IMG/VR virus record: IMGVR_UViG_3300020401_001763
Location: 1-64,000 of that record
Strand: one strand, 5' to 3'
DNA from: a virus
DNA: 64,000 bases
Position numbers and translations under genes: made by a program. Below, piece after piece: positions 8,170 through 16,176 of the stretch (the first letter of the stretch is position 1; each line of letters opens with the position of its first letter). The notes below the pieces were generated by a model. The model had not been told where the DNA came from, did no database searches, and worked only from the letters and a program-made list of their open reading frames with translations.

Positions 8170-8736
8170 ATGGAAGAAGGTTTTAAATACCATATACCAG
8201 AAGAGATTCCAGCAAATGAAAGAACCGCCTTTCATGGCGCAGCGGCAGCAGCGGCTAAAAGCGGAAAAAAGAAATTTAATTTTGGTGGAAAAACTCATCC
8301 GGTCACTATGAAAAAAGATACCGCTAATGCTATAACATCTAGCAAACATCATAACAAAGATGACAAAATGAAGAAAGAAAGTACTATGACTTTTAGAGAA
8401 AAGCTAATTGCAGTACTCGAAGGAGATAGAAAAGCTCATTATAAGAGTGCCACTCCACCAGAGGAATATGACGAAAAATCAAAATCATCTAAAGGTGCTA
8501 TGGACATGATGAAGAACCGTACAGATGCTGTTACCGTTGATGGTAATAAAGCAGCAGAAGTTACGGCAAAGAACGCAGCAGCTAAAGTACCTGCAAAAAA
8601 GATGAGAAGTAATGATAATAATAAAGGGGATATGAAAATTATTCCTAGTGCCACTCCTATGAAAGGCATGAAGAAAACAATGGAAGCTTACATGAGTATG
8701 AAAGGAAAAACTGATGGCGAAGATACAACCTCCTAA
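8170..8736 (+). CDS. Lysine/alanine-rich phage protein
   Basis: This 188-residue protein is preceded by AAGGAG. It has an Ala-rich segment at about 24-30, then many K and M. An internal stretch MTFREKLIAVLEGD at about 73-86 looks like the leader sequences of neighbouring genes, so it could be a processed precursor. The composition suggests disorder. It shares its 3' end with the next gene (23-nt overlap). Confidence 0.55.
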   Translation: MEEGFKYHIPEEIPANERTAFHGAAAAAAKSGKKKFNFGGKTHPVTMKKDTANAITSSKHHNKDDKMKKESTMTFREKLIAVLEGDRKAHYKSATPPEEYDEKSKSSKGAMDMMKNRTDAVTVDGNKAAEVTAKNAAAKVPAKKMRSNDNNKGDMKIIPSATPMKGMKKTMEAYMSMKGKTDGEDTTS

Positions 8737-8986
8737 GTGGGCACCAAACGCGCATCCAACACCGACCGGTTGGAAGAACGTTGCTACAGGTGAACTATTA
8801 ATTTCTCAACCAATTTCTCAACAGCAAATTGATGAGTATTTTGAAGTTCCAAAGCCAAAGAAGAAAAAAGTTAAAGTTCTTAGAGAGGCTCCTGTAACTA
8901 CAGAAGAGGCTGAAGCCGAGCTTATGCAAGATCAGAGTATTCTTACAGAAGACGATGGTCTACCAAGTGACGTGGAGCGAAACTGA
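8714..8986 (+). CDS. Small conserved phage protein
   Basis: This 90-residue protein begins MAKIQPPKWAPNAHPT, followed by GWKNVATGELLIS and a lysine-rich, then acidic tail. The N-terminal block is recognisable as a conserved phage sequence in which a tryptophan-containing motif is retained, but no function is known to me. It begins inside the end of the previous gene, so coupling is likely. Confidence 0.6.
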   Translation: MAKIQPPKWAPNAHPTPTGWKNVATGELLISQPISQQQIDEYFEVPKPKKKKVKVLREAPVTTEEAEAELMQDQSILTEDDGLPSDVERN

Positions 8987-9010
8987 TTCTGAATCTTAAT
9001 ATATACTTTT

Positions 9011-9379
9011 ATGTTAAGATTTAAAGAATTAAATGAGAAGAATCTCTTTCTCTATGCAGCTAGGCATTATAGAAATCCTAAATTTGCTGATGCTGATGAG
9101 TTTTATGAAGACCTTAAGAGATTCAAATATATTAAAAGATTATTGAATCGTTATATCGAGTCTGATGAATTATCGGAAAGACTGGTATTAAATCATTTGA
9201 TAGTAGTGTTTAACGTATTTGGAATTGAAGCTGCTTTAAAAATATTAGAATTAAAGTTAGAGGACAAACACTGGCCAATTATAAAACCGTTCTTAATATT
9301 TTTAAAGTATATTAAGAACGAAGAATACACTGGAATTACAATGGACCCTAACGTTGTGGATATTTTAAGGAAGATATAA
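9011..9379 (+). CDS. Conserved all-helical phage protein
   Basis: This 122-residue protein begins MLRFKELNEKNLF and is predicted mostly helical, with the conserved-looking block LVLNHLIVVFNVFGIEAA around 58-75. Homologues occur throughout marine T4-like phages, with no role known to me. There is no Shine-Dalgarno sequence in the 24-nt gap before the ATG. The gene is joined to the next by a one-base stop/start overlap. Confidence 0.65.
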   Translation: MLRFKELNEKNLFLYAARHYRNPKFADADEFYEDLKRFKYIKRLLNRYIESDELSERLVLNHLIVVFNVFGIEAALKILELKLEDKHWPIIKPFLIFLKYIKNEEYTGITMDPNVVDILRKI

Positions 9380-9966
9380 TGGGTATCGTAAAAAGAGCGG
9401 CAGATATAGCATACACTTTCAGGTTCATACGAATGCTCGTTTTGGACTGGAAAGATTGGGACGCTTATAAGCAAGGTATCATAGACGAGAATGGAAAGAG
9501 AATAAAAACAGTGAAATTGGATAGCGATGAAAAAAAGTCTTCTTATACTCCTTTTATTCGCTTGTGCGCTAACATCAAGAGGCTCCTTTCAAAAATTCCA
9601 GGGGGAGGAAGTAAACTCGGATCTTTTGCGGCCGCGCTCTTTCTCATTAAAGAAAAATACGGATTCACGGACAAGAACTTAAAAGACATCTGTGAAAAAG
9701 TAAACGTCGACGTACTTGATTTTCTAAATGAAAGTAACGAATGGTTTATGTTAGAAAATAAACAAATATCTCCTGGGATATATAAAGTTCATAATCCTAA
9801 ACTACTTAATACTACTTGTGATGAACTGGTTTGGCCTAAAGACCAAATTAGAATAGAAGAAGAATGTTTTCCTATTGGTGATGTATTTGGCGTAGATATT
9901 TACGAAGCTATACATATGAAAACACAACAAAGAATTTATATTGCTTTGAGCGAGATATACAAATGA
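9379..9966 (+). CDS. Conserved phage protein of unknown function
   Basis: This protein has 195 residues. The central motif RLLSKIPGGGSKLGSFAAAL (about 68-87) and the first 40 residues (AADIAYTFRFIRML, then an Asp/Trp-rich loop) mark a family common to T4-like marine phages and always next to the previous gene. There is no transmembrane segment or catalytic signature. The pairing suggests the two products act together. Confidence 0.65.
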   Translation: MGIVKRAADIAYTFRFIRMLVLDWKDWDAYKQGIIDENGKRIKTVKLDSDEKKSSYTPFIRLCANIKRLLSKIPGGGSKLGSFAAALFLIKEKYGFTDKNLKDICEKVNVDVLDFLNESNEWFMLENKQISPGIYKVHNPKLLNTTCDELVWPKDQIRIEEECFPIGDVFGVDIYEAIHMKTQQRIYIALSEIYK

Positions 9967-10250
9967 AGATATTCGCCGCAGTTAGATGTCCACCGGGATA
10001 TAAGTACGATGAAAAGTCTAAATCATGTGTACCAAAAAATTATTCTAGAGTAGCTAAACTTGGCTACCCTAGATACGGCTTTGGAGGTGGTAAATCTTCG
10101 TCGCAAAAGAATGGTAATGGTACCAATGGTAATGGTAACGGAAATGGCAATGGTAACGGCGGAAATGGAAATGGTAATGGTAACGGTGGAAATGGAAATG
10201 GTGGCGGAAACGGCGGTGGAAACGGCGGAGGAAATGGTGGAGGCCAATGA
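9963..10250 (+). CDS. Asn-Gly-repeat phage protein with N-terminal Cys motif
   Basis: This 95-residue protein has a 35-residue head containing RCPPGYKYDEKSKSCVPKN, a short two-cysteine motif common in small phage proteins. The second half is almost only N and G (blocks of NG, GNGN and GGGN). This tail is low complexity and probably unstructured. The reading frame is supported by ATGA overlaps on both sides. Confidence 0.6.
   Translation: MKIFAAVRCPPGYKYDEKSKSCVPKNYSRVAKLGYPRYGFGGGKSSSQKNGNGTNGNGNGNGNGNGGNGNGNGNGGNGNGGGNGGGNGGGNGGGQ
10110..10248 (+). repeat. Short tandem repeat (AATGGT/AACGGN units)
   Basis: About 23 imperfect 6-bp units encoding Asn-Gly or Gly-Gly. The opposite strand shows long Pro/Phe-rich open frames here only because the repeat lacks stop codons. 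Confidence 0.85.
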
Positions 10251-11032
10251 GAGTCGCAGGTAGACAAAAAGGAGCTAAAATAAAACCATATACACATGTG
10301 GTTGTAAATCCTAATGCACCAAAATCAAGGTATACTTTTAGCATGCATAGTTCAGAAGCAGGAGCAAAGAAAGCGGCTAAAAAATATTCACCATTAGTAG
10401 GAGATGACTTAAAAGTCGTTAAACAATCTGGTAGAAGTCCAAGTACCGACATGTTTGAAGCTACAAAAAGAATACCAAGAAAAAAAGGACAGCCTGCCGG
10501 ATCTGATAAACACAGTGATCTGTACACAGATGAAAACCCGAAAGGAACAATACATGGTCTTAAATTTGCTACAGTCGAAGACGCGAAAGCGTCGGTCGCG
10601 AAAATTAAAAACTCAGGAAAAAAACACGCCCACAAAATTCAAGCTGCCATCGCCATGGAACAAAGAGCTAGAGTTATGGGAAAGACCGGACCTGCCGCGG
10701 TTTATCGAAAGTACATAAACCAAATGAAGAAGAAGACAAAACAAATGCAAAAAGAAGACATACAAGAAGGTAGACCAGGGTTGTGGGATAACATCCGCAA
10801 GCGTAGAGCGTCTGGAAAACGTATGAGAAAGAAGGGTGAAAAAGGAGCTCCTTCACCAGAGGCAATGGCAAGAGCCAGTGCTGCCAGTGAAGAGATGACT
10901 ACTACCGCTTCCATACCGAATCCGATCGATACGTCTATGGGACCTAAATTTACGACAACTAATGTTATGGATAGAAGGAAAAAGAAAAGACCTGCTTTAC
11001 TTAAAAGGTTTTCTCAATATATCTCAAAATGA
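10247..11032 (+). CDS. Conserved basic phage protein, multidomain
   Basis: This protein has 261 residues. Three blocks are recognisable from T4-like phage genomes. The first, about 105-160, contains HGLKFATVEDAKASV and KKHAHKIQAA. The second, about 176-205, contains GRPGLWDNIRKRRASGKRM and KKGEKGAPSP. The third, about 225-261, is a C-terminal block with NPIDTSMGPKF. All are of unknown function and frequently appear as shuffled modules in virion-related genes. The protein is strongly basic. It is the last of the lysine-rich series. Confidence 0.65.
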   Translation: MRVAGRQKGAKIKPYTHVVVNPNAPKSRYTFSMHSSEAGAKKAAKKYSPLVGDDLKVVKQSGRSPSTDMFEATKRIPRKKGQPAGSDKHSDLYTDENPKGTIHGLKFATVEDAKASVAKIKNSGKKHAHKIQAAIAMEQRARVMGKTGPAAVYRKYINQMKKKTKQMQKEDIQEGRPGLWDNIRKRRASGKRMRKKGEKGAPSPEAMARASAASEEMTTTASIPNPIDTSMGPKFTTTNVMDRRKKKRPALLKRFSQYISK

Positions 11033-11532
11033 TTCGTATATATTTAGCTCTGGCAATGTTTGCTATCATAGGTAGCTTGGCTTATGGTGCCAAGTACTAT
11101 TATGATAGTACCCAAAATAAAATAGCAATATTAACTAAAAATAATGCTAACTTGAAAGTTGCAGTAGATACTGCAGAAGCAAGTTTAAAGCTCGCAAAAG
11201 AAGAACAAATAAAGATGAGTGAGCTTAATAATAAACTACAGAATGATCTCCAAAAAGCAGAAAAATATGGAGATAGTTTAAGAAGTAAACTAGCTCAACT
11301 TAATCTAGTAAAAGACGCATTGACAGATGCTAAAAATTTAGAAGGAAGAATGAATGGCGCAACAGCCAAAATATGGCGAGAGATTATGGGTGATACTGGT
11401 GGTGATTCTAACCGGCCTAATCCTAACTGGTTGCAGCGGTCTGAGACAACCGACGGAAATAAAGACGGTGACAAAGATCGAAAAGATAACGATACCAGTA
11501 GTACCGAAGCCGAAACCAGTTCAACTCAATGA
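11029..11532 (+). CDS. Inner-membrane spanin subunit (Rz-like)
   Basis: This protein has 167 residues: one N-terminal transmembrane helix at about 4-22, then a coiled coil at about 28-100 in the periplasm and a hydrophilic Asp/Ser-rich tail. The next gene starts inside it in the +1 frame and encodes a lipoprotein. That nested organisation is the classic Rz/Rz1 arrangement, in which the two proteins bridge the periplasm and fuse inner and outer membranes at lysis. The assignment rests on topology and context, since spanins have little sequence conservation. Confidence 0.75.
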   Translation: MIRIYLALAMFAIIGSLAYGAKYYYDSTQNKIAILTKNNANLKVAVDTAEASLKLAKEEQIKMSELNNKLQNDLQKAEKYGDSLRSKLAQLNLVKDALTDAKNLEGRMNGATAKIWREIMGDTGGDSNRPNPNWLQRSETTDGNKDGDKDRKDNDTSSTEAETSSTQ

Positions 11533-11758
11533 CGTAAGAGTCTACGTCGTTAACGCCGACATATATGAAGAGTTTGTAAAAGAGTTTACTGAAGAATATG
11601 GTGAACTTGCTTTTGTTGCCTTGTCCATGAAAGATTATGAAAATTTAGCTTTAAATATAGCTGAATTGAGAAGATATATAAATCAACAGAAACAAATTAT
11701 AGTTTATTACGAAGAAGCTGTAACAGAGGAGAAAAAGAATGATGGACCTAACAATTAG
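11354..11758 (+). CDS. Outer-membrane spanin lipoprotein (Rz1-like)
   Basis: This protein has 134 residues. A signal sequence at about 10-26 ends in the lipobox L24-T-G-C27, and a short proline-containing stretch (VVPKPKPVQ) follows, both typical of Rz1 proteins. The first 179 nt overlap the 3' part of the Rz-like gene in another frame. The C-terminal 80 residues are longer than usual for Rz1 and helical. It implies a Gram-negative host. It shares 20 nt with the following gene. Confidence 0.78.
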   Translation: MAQQPKYGERLWVILVVILTGLILTGCSGLRQPTEIKTVTKIEKITIPVVPKPKPVQLNDVRVYVVNADIYEEFVKEFTEEYGELAFVALSMKDYENLALNIAELRRYINQQKQIIVYYEEAVTEEKKNDGPNN

Positions 11759-12332
11759 TCTGGCCACTCAATTTTGGCCAATGACTGTTTTTATTATTCT
11801 GGTACTTATCGGCTTTATTATTAACCTATTTGATAGAAGAATGGCAGACTACAGAGTCAACTTTAAATATAAAGAGATGCCACAAATGAAACCAATTCCT
11901 ATTCCAACTAAAGGAAAAGGCTTTTGGAAAGCTATATTTCTATGGGTCTTTGGAACAAGACATTGGATCGTAGCAAAAGACTTTGTCTATTGGATGAATG
12001 GACAACAATACGTAATTCCAAAAGGATTTCAATTCGATGGAGCGAGTGTACCAAAATTCTTAGCTCAATTTTTGTCTCCTGTTGGTGTGTTACTTATTGG
12101 CGGACTAATACATGACTATGGTTATAAGTATGAAACGTTACTACTAAAAAGTAATAGAACTATTGGAAAAAAGACTCAAAAGTGGATGGATCAAACATTC
12201 AGAGATATTAATATAGAAGTTAATGGTTTTTATCTCTTAAACCAACTAGCTTATTGGGCCTTAAGACTCGGTGGTTGGGTTGCTTGGAATAAGCATCGAA
12301 AAGTTGGCGCTCAGATACCAGGGTTAGACTAA
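11739..12332 (+). CDS. DUF1353-family membrane-anchored protein
   Basis: This protein has 197 residues. The family signature FDGASVPKFLA at about 100-110 and LIHDYGY at about 125-131 identifies DUF1353 (PF07087), common in phages and prophages. A transmembrane helix lies at about 12-32 at the N-terminus. The function of the family is unknown, and a link to lysis or cell-wall entry is only suggested by the adjoining spanins. Start 11739 has ATGATG, so the second ATG at 11742 is equally possible. The stop overlaps the next ATG. Confidence 0.78.
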   Translation: MMDLTISLATQFWPMTVFIILVLIGFIINLFDRRMADYRVNFKYKEMPQMKPIPIPTKGKGFWKAIFLWVFGTRHWIVAKDFVYWMNGQQYVIPKGFQFDGASVPKFLAQFLSPVGVLLIGGLIHDYGYKYETLLLKSNRTIGKKTQKWMDQTFRDINIEVNGFYLLNQLAYWALRLGGWVAWNKHRKVGAQIPGLD

Positions 12333-12727
12333 TGTATGAATATAGATGCAAGTTAGTTAAAGTAATCGATGGAGATACGATAGACGTCGATATCGATCTA
12401 GGATTTGGAGTATGGTTAAAAAAAGAAAGAGTTAGATTAGTTGGCATAGATACACCAGAATCGAGAACACGAGATCTGGAAGAAAAAAAGTATGGATTAG
12501 CCGCTAAAGAATTTCTTATTAAATGGACTGGTGCAGGAGAACTTAGGCTTAAAACTCAAAAAGACAAGACTGGAAAATTTGGTAGGATACTAGGAGAGCT
12601 GTGGACGTTTGACACTAACATTAATCAAAAAATGATTGAAGAACATCATGCAGTTGCTTATGAAGGACAATCTAAAGAAGAGATTGAAGAACAACATTTA
12701 GCTAATAGAGAAAGGGTAAAATTATGA
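12332..12727 (+). CDS. Staphylococcal-nuclease-like (thermonuclease) protein
   Basis: This protein has 131 residues. It has the SNase fold signature VIDGDTIDVDID near the start and RLVGIDTPE, with R35, D40 and E43 at the same numbering as the catalytic residues of the Staphylococcus enzyme, and an Arg at 85 for the second catalytic arginine. It is therefore expected to be an active Ca-dependent nuclease. It lacks a signal peptide, so it acts in the cytoplasm, perhaps on host DNA or RNA. TAATG coupling to the DUF1353 gene. Confidence 0.85.
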   Translation: MYEYRCKLVKVIDGDTIDVDIDLGFGVWLKKERVRLVGIDTPESRTRDLEEKKYGLAAKEFLIKWTGAGELRLKTQKDKTGKFGRILGELWTFDTNINQKMIEEHHAVAYEGQSKEEIEEQHLANRERVKL

Positions 12728-12939
12728 AAGCAGGCGAACAGCTTATTTACGCAGCTAAAAAACAAGCAGAAGGCGAGCTTGAAGTTCACAAAGCAAATAT
12801 TGAGGTATATAAAACAATGCCAGCAGGTATTGGTGAACACTCAGATATCACAGAGGCCGTTATCGCAGAACTAGATAAAATGTCAGCGGCCTATGATCGA
12901 ATAGAGATGATAGACAAATATTTCTCTTTAAAAGAATAA
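12724..12939 (+). CDS. Small conserved phage protein
   Basis: This 71-residue protein is predicted to be wholly helical, with conserved-looking KTMPAGIGEHSDI in the middle. It belongs to a small T4-like phage family of unknown role. It overlaps the nuclease gene by 4 nt and ends the operon before a hairpin. Confidence 0.6.
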   Translation: MKAGEQLIYAAKKQAEGELEVHKANIEVYKTMPAGIGEHSDITEAVIAELDKMSAAYDRIEMIDKYFSLKE

Positions 12940-12959
12940 AAAACTTTACTAATGTGGTT

Positions 12960-12997
12960 AAAAAGGGGTTTACAAAGATCCCTTTTTAATATATAAT
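12960..12997 (+). promoter_or_regulatory. Hairpin terminator merged with sigma70-like promoter
   Basis: AAAAAGGG at 12960-12967 pairs with CCCTTTTT at 12980-12987 (8 bp, T-rich end). The -35 box TTTACA (12969-12974) sits in the loop, followed after 17 bp by TATAAT at 12992-12997. The element can end the upstream operon and start the RNR transcript. Confidence 0.8.
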
Positions 12998-13033
12998 AGT
13001 TACAATACAAAAAAATCAGAAAAGGTAAAAGCC

Positions 13034-15247
13034 ATGCAACAATTTGTTGACACAAGAGAGTTTTTGTCTCAGACTAAGTTTTATGACGGCTATTCAAGAT
13101 TCAAGGAATCAGATAATAGATATGAAACTTGGGATGAGGCTGTAGACCGTGTTATTGATATGCACGATGAAAACTACAAAAATTTAGATAATGAATTAAC
13201 CCCGTTTTTAGAAGAAGCAAGAACCGCTTATAAAGAGCAACGAGTACTAGGAGCGCAACGTGCTCTTCAGTTCGGCGGCGAGCAATTGATGAAGCATCAA
13301 ATGAGAATGTACAATTGTACGTCATCATACGTAGATAGACCTGAGTTCTTTGGCGAAGTTTTTTATATTCTATTATGTGGTGCAGGTGCTGGTTTCTCAG
13401 TACAAAAACATCACGTTAAAAAACTACCAAAGGTTCAGATCAGAACTAAGCAGGCTAAAGGATGGGTAGTAGAAGATTCAATCGAAGGTTGGGCAGACGC
13501 ATTAGATGTACTTATGGCGTCTTATTTTGTAAATGGAGGTAAACATCCAGATTACGCCGGCCGAAGAGTATTCTTCGATCTTACTCAAGTAAGACCAAAA
13601 GGTGCTAAAATATCTGGTGGTTTTAAAGCCCCAGGGCCTGAAGGTTTACGTAGATCGCTCGATAAAATAGAACACTTACTTCAAGGTATTGTACTAGAAT
13701 CAAAAGAACCAATTGCATTAAGACCTATTGACGTTTATGACATAGCCATGCATGCTGCAGATGCAGTATTGTCTGGTGGTGTAAGACGTTCGGCTACAAT
13801 TTGTTTATTCTCTCCAGATGACGAAGAGATGATGAATGCAAAAACTGGCAATTGGTTTATGGAAAATCCTCAAAGAGGAAGATCTAATAATTCAGCTGTT
13901 ATCGTAAGAGATAAGACTACTCCAGAACAATTTGGAAAAATTATGGAATCAGTCAAGCAGTTTGGAGAACCCGGATTTGTCTTTGTTGAATCTACAGAGC
14001 ATACAACTAATCCATGCGTAGAAATTGGCATGTTTCCTAAGTTAGGAAATAAATCAGGCTGGCAAGGTTGTAATCTTACAGAAATCAACGGAGGCATGTG
14101 CAATACCGAGGAAGACTTTTATAAGGCATGCCGCGCAGCGTCTATCCTCGGTACCCTACAAGCAGGGTACACTGACTTCAAGTTTTTAACTAAGACTTCG
14201 AAGCAGATATTCGATAGAGAAGCGCTACTTGGCGTTTCTATAACTGGGTGGATGAATAATCCTACTATTTTGTTTAACGCAAACGTCCTTAAAAAAGGAG
14301 CTGAGATTGTTAAGGCAGTAAATAGAGAAGTTGCTGCAATCATTGGAATCAATCCAGCAGCTAGAACCACTTGTGTTAAGCCAAGTGGTAACGCATCGGT
14401 CTTGTTACAAACCGCGTCTGGAATACATGCAGAACATTCTCCAATGTATATCAGAAATGTTCAAATGAATAAAGAATCAGAAATTACTCAGGCGATAACT
14501 AGAACTAATCCTTACATGGTTGAAGAATCTGTATGGTCTTCAACTGGTAGTGATGTCGTAGTTTCATTTCCTATTTTACCTAACAAAGGTTCTAAGTATA
14601 AAGAAGAACTTCTTGGAATCAAGCACTTAGAACTCGTAAAGAAAGCTCAAAAGTACTGGGTAGAAACTGGAACTAATGAAGATCTTTGTGCTGACCCTGG
14701 AATTAGACATAACGTATCTAATACTATTATCGTAGATGATTGGGATGAAGTAGAAAAATACGTATTTGAAAATAGAGGTTCTTTTGCCGGCATATCTTTC
14801 TTGGCTATGACAGGTGATAAAGACTATAACCAAGCTCCAAACACCGCAGTTCCGACCGCAAACGAAATGGTCAAAGATTATGGTAATGCGGCCGTGTTTG
14901 CATCTGGAATGGTAGTTGACGCTCTTAAAGTGTTTCCTAATTTATGGGATGCCATATCGACAGCTCATGGATTTGGACTAGATCTTTCAGTTGAATCTTC
15001 AGAAAACTCTTCTAGAAAAGATTGGATAAGAAGGTTTGAAAACTTTTCTAATAATTATTTAGATGGTGATATGAAAAAAGCTGATTATTGTTTAAAAGAT
15101 GCTTATCTTCTCCACAAATGGAATAAGATTCAATCACATTTAAAACAAGTTGATTGGAAAACGGATTTAACAGAAAAGAAGTATACAGATGTCGACACTC
15201 TCGGAGCGCAGGCGTGCGCGGGTGGCGCGTGTGAGATCGATTTCTAG
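13034..15247 (+). CDS. nrdJ: Class II (adenosylcobalamin-dependent) ribonucleotide reductase
   Basis: This 737-residue monomeric class II RNR makes deoxynucleotides using B12 as radical source. Expected residues are visible: redox Cys at 95 (YNC) and 346 (GCNLTE), the active-site N326-P-C328-V-E330 with thiyl cysteine and glutamate, and a C-terminal CxxxxC pair at 728 and 733 for re-reduction. There is no separate small subunit gene here, as expected for this class. It lets the phage make dNTPs without oxygen or iron provided the host has B12. Its own promoter lies at 12969, with AAAGG before the ATG. Confidence 0.95.
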   Translation: MQQFVDTREFLSQTKFYDGYSRFKESDNRYETWDEAVDRVIDMHDENYKNLDNELTPFLEEARTAYKEQRVLGAQRALQFGGEQLMKHQMRMYNCTSSYVDRPEFFGEVFYILLCGAGAGFSVQKHHVKKLPKVQIRTKQAKGWVVEDSIEGWADALDVLMASYFVNGGKHPDYAGRRVFFDLTQVRPKGAKISGGFKAPGPEGLRRSLDKIEHLLQGIVLESKEPIALRPIDVYDIAMHAADAVLSGGVRRSATICLFSPDDEEMMNAKTGNWFMENPQRGRSNNSAVIVRDKTTPEQFGKIMESVKQFGEPGFVFVESTEHTTNPCVEIGMFPKLGNKSGWQGCNLTEINGGMCNTEEDFYKACRAASILGTLQAGYTDFKFLTKTSKQIFDREALLGVSITGWMNNPTILFNANVLKKGAEIVKAVNREVAAIIGINPAARTTCVKPSGNASVLLQTASGIHAEHSPMYIRNVQMNKESEITQAITRTNPYMVEESVWSSTGSDVVVSFPILPNKGSKYKEELLGIKHLELVKKAQKYWVETGTNEDLCADPGIRHNVSNTIIVDDWDEVEKYVFENRGSFAGISFLAMTGDKDYNQAPNTAVPTANEMVKDYGNAAVFASGMVVDALKVFPNLWDAISTAHGFGLDLSVESSENSSRKDWIRRFENFSNNYLDGDMKKADYCLKDAYLLHKWNKIQSHLKQVDWKTDLTEKKYTDVDTLGAQACAGGACEIDF

Positions 15248-15404
15248 TGTTCCTTCACCGTGCATTAAAGTATGCAAGTTGGAAAATGGTTATTGTGTTG
15301 GATGTTTTAGAACACAAGATGAAATTAGAGATTGGTTTACTGCCACCGATACAGATAAATTGCGAATCCTTGAAAGGATAAATAATGAAGCAATACATAG
15401 TTGA
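15231..15404 (+). CDS. DUF1289-family small cysteine protein
   Basis: The core SPCIKVCKLENGYCVGCFRT matches DUF1289 (PF06945), a short proteobacterial family with four conserved cysteines that could hold metal. GTG at 15231 (preceded by GGTGG) gives 57 residues of typical length. An in-frame ATG at 15189 would overlap the RNR gene by 59 nt and add an Arg-rich leader. Either start overlaps the end of the RNR gene. Its role in phage is unknown. Confidence 0.7.
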   Translation: MRSISSVPSPCIKVCKLENGYCVGCFRTQDEIRDWFTATDTDKLRILERINNEAIHS

Positions 15405-15534
15405 GTGTGAAGAATGTTCGAACACGACTTACGTTGAAAATGAAAGTAATGATTCTATAGAGTTCTGTCCAGTATGTGGCAGACGAGCAGAAGTAGAAGA
15501 GAGAAAAGCAGACTTTGACTGGCAAGAGGAATAA
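15385..15534 (+). CDS. Tiny zinc-ribbon protein
   Basis: This 49-residue frame is preceded by GAAAGGA and followed by a TAATG overlap. It has two CxxC knuckles (CEEC at 8-11 and CPVC at 28-31) spaced like a rubredoxin-type zinc ribbon. An acidic tail follows. It is likely a small zinc protein, and whether it binds nucleic acid or protein cannot be told. Confidence 0.7.
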   Translation: MKQYIVECEECSNTTYVENESNDSIEFCPVCGRRAEVEERKADFDWQEE

Positions 15535-16172
15535 TGGCATACTTAGTACACCCACTACCACCCGAACAAATATTTGTTAGAAAAGAATATCTTTATGACT
15601 TACAAAGAGGTCATGGAGAATACACCCCAGGGATCTGGATATCAGTAAAATCAACACAGTACAAAGCTCTTTACTTTGAAACTTTGTTGACAGAATATGG
15701 AGCACTTTATGATAAACTTCCTCTCTCGGCCTTCGTCTGGAAAACTGATCACGGCGATCTTCCTCTCGATGTTTTGCAGCTTTGGGATTGCTTTGATTAT
15801 CATCTCACTGTAATAGAAAAACCAATTCTTGCAAGATGCGAATTCTTTGGTAAAGATAAAAACATGCACCCAGGCGAATATATGTTTACTATAGATAACG
15901 CTCATTCGGATAGATCGATCTTAGATATAAACTTTAGTGAAGATGATCCGGAACATAAAAGTTTTAATATCATAAAGCTAGACAACGGTCAGTTTGCAGC
16001 TCAGCCAAACAATAGAGTAATTTGGAGAGATTCAAGTCTTATTCCAGATAAACTATTGCAGCCTGATTTTAAAGTGTGCACTCAAAACTATACAGTTGAA
16101 ACAGAACCTAAATGGTCTGTAGGTCATACTGATGAGTGGCAATATAAGACACGCGAAGAGGCTGATAAATAA
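15534..16172 (+). CDS. Conserved phage protein of unknown function
   Basis: This protein has 212 residues and no membrane segment. The N-terminus (MAYLVHPLPPEQIFVRKEYL) and the sequence HPGEYMFTIDNAHSD (about 108-122) look like a conserved phage family, with many aromatic residues and predicted strands. It may be a phage enzyme or structural protein. No motif permits choice. Confidence 0.6.
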   Translation: MAYLVHPLPPEQIFVRKEYLYDLQRGHGEYTPGIWISVKSTQYKALYFETLLTEYGALYDKLPLSAFVWKTDHGDLPLDVLQLWDCFDYHLTVIEKPILARCEFFGKDKNMHPGEYMFTIDNAHSDRSILDINFSEDDPEHKSFNIIKLDNGQFAAQPNNRVIWRDSSLIPDKLLQPDFKVCTQNYTVETEPKWSVGHTDEWQYKTREEADK

Positions 16173-16176
16173 ATGC

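Noticed and set aside
10023-10635. Antisense Pro- and Phe-rich frames at the Asn-Gly repeat
   Set aside because: The repeat has no stop codons in several frames. No starts, ribosome sites or conserved features are present.
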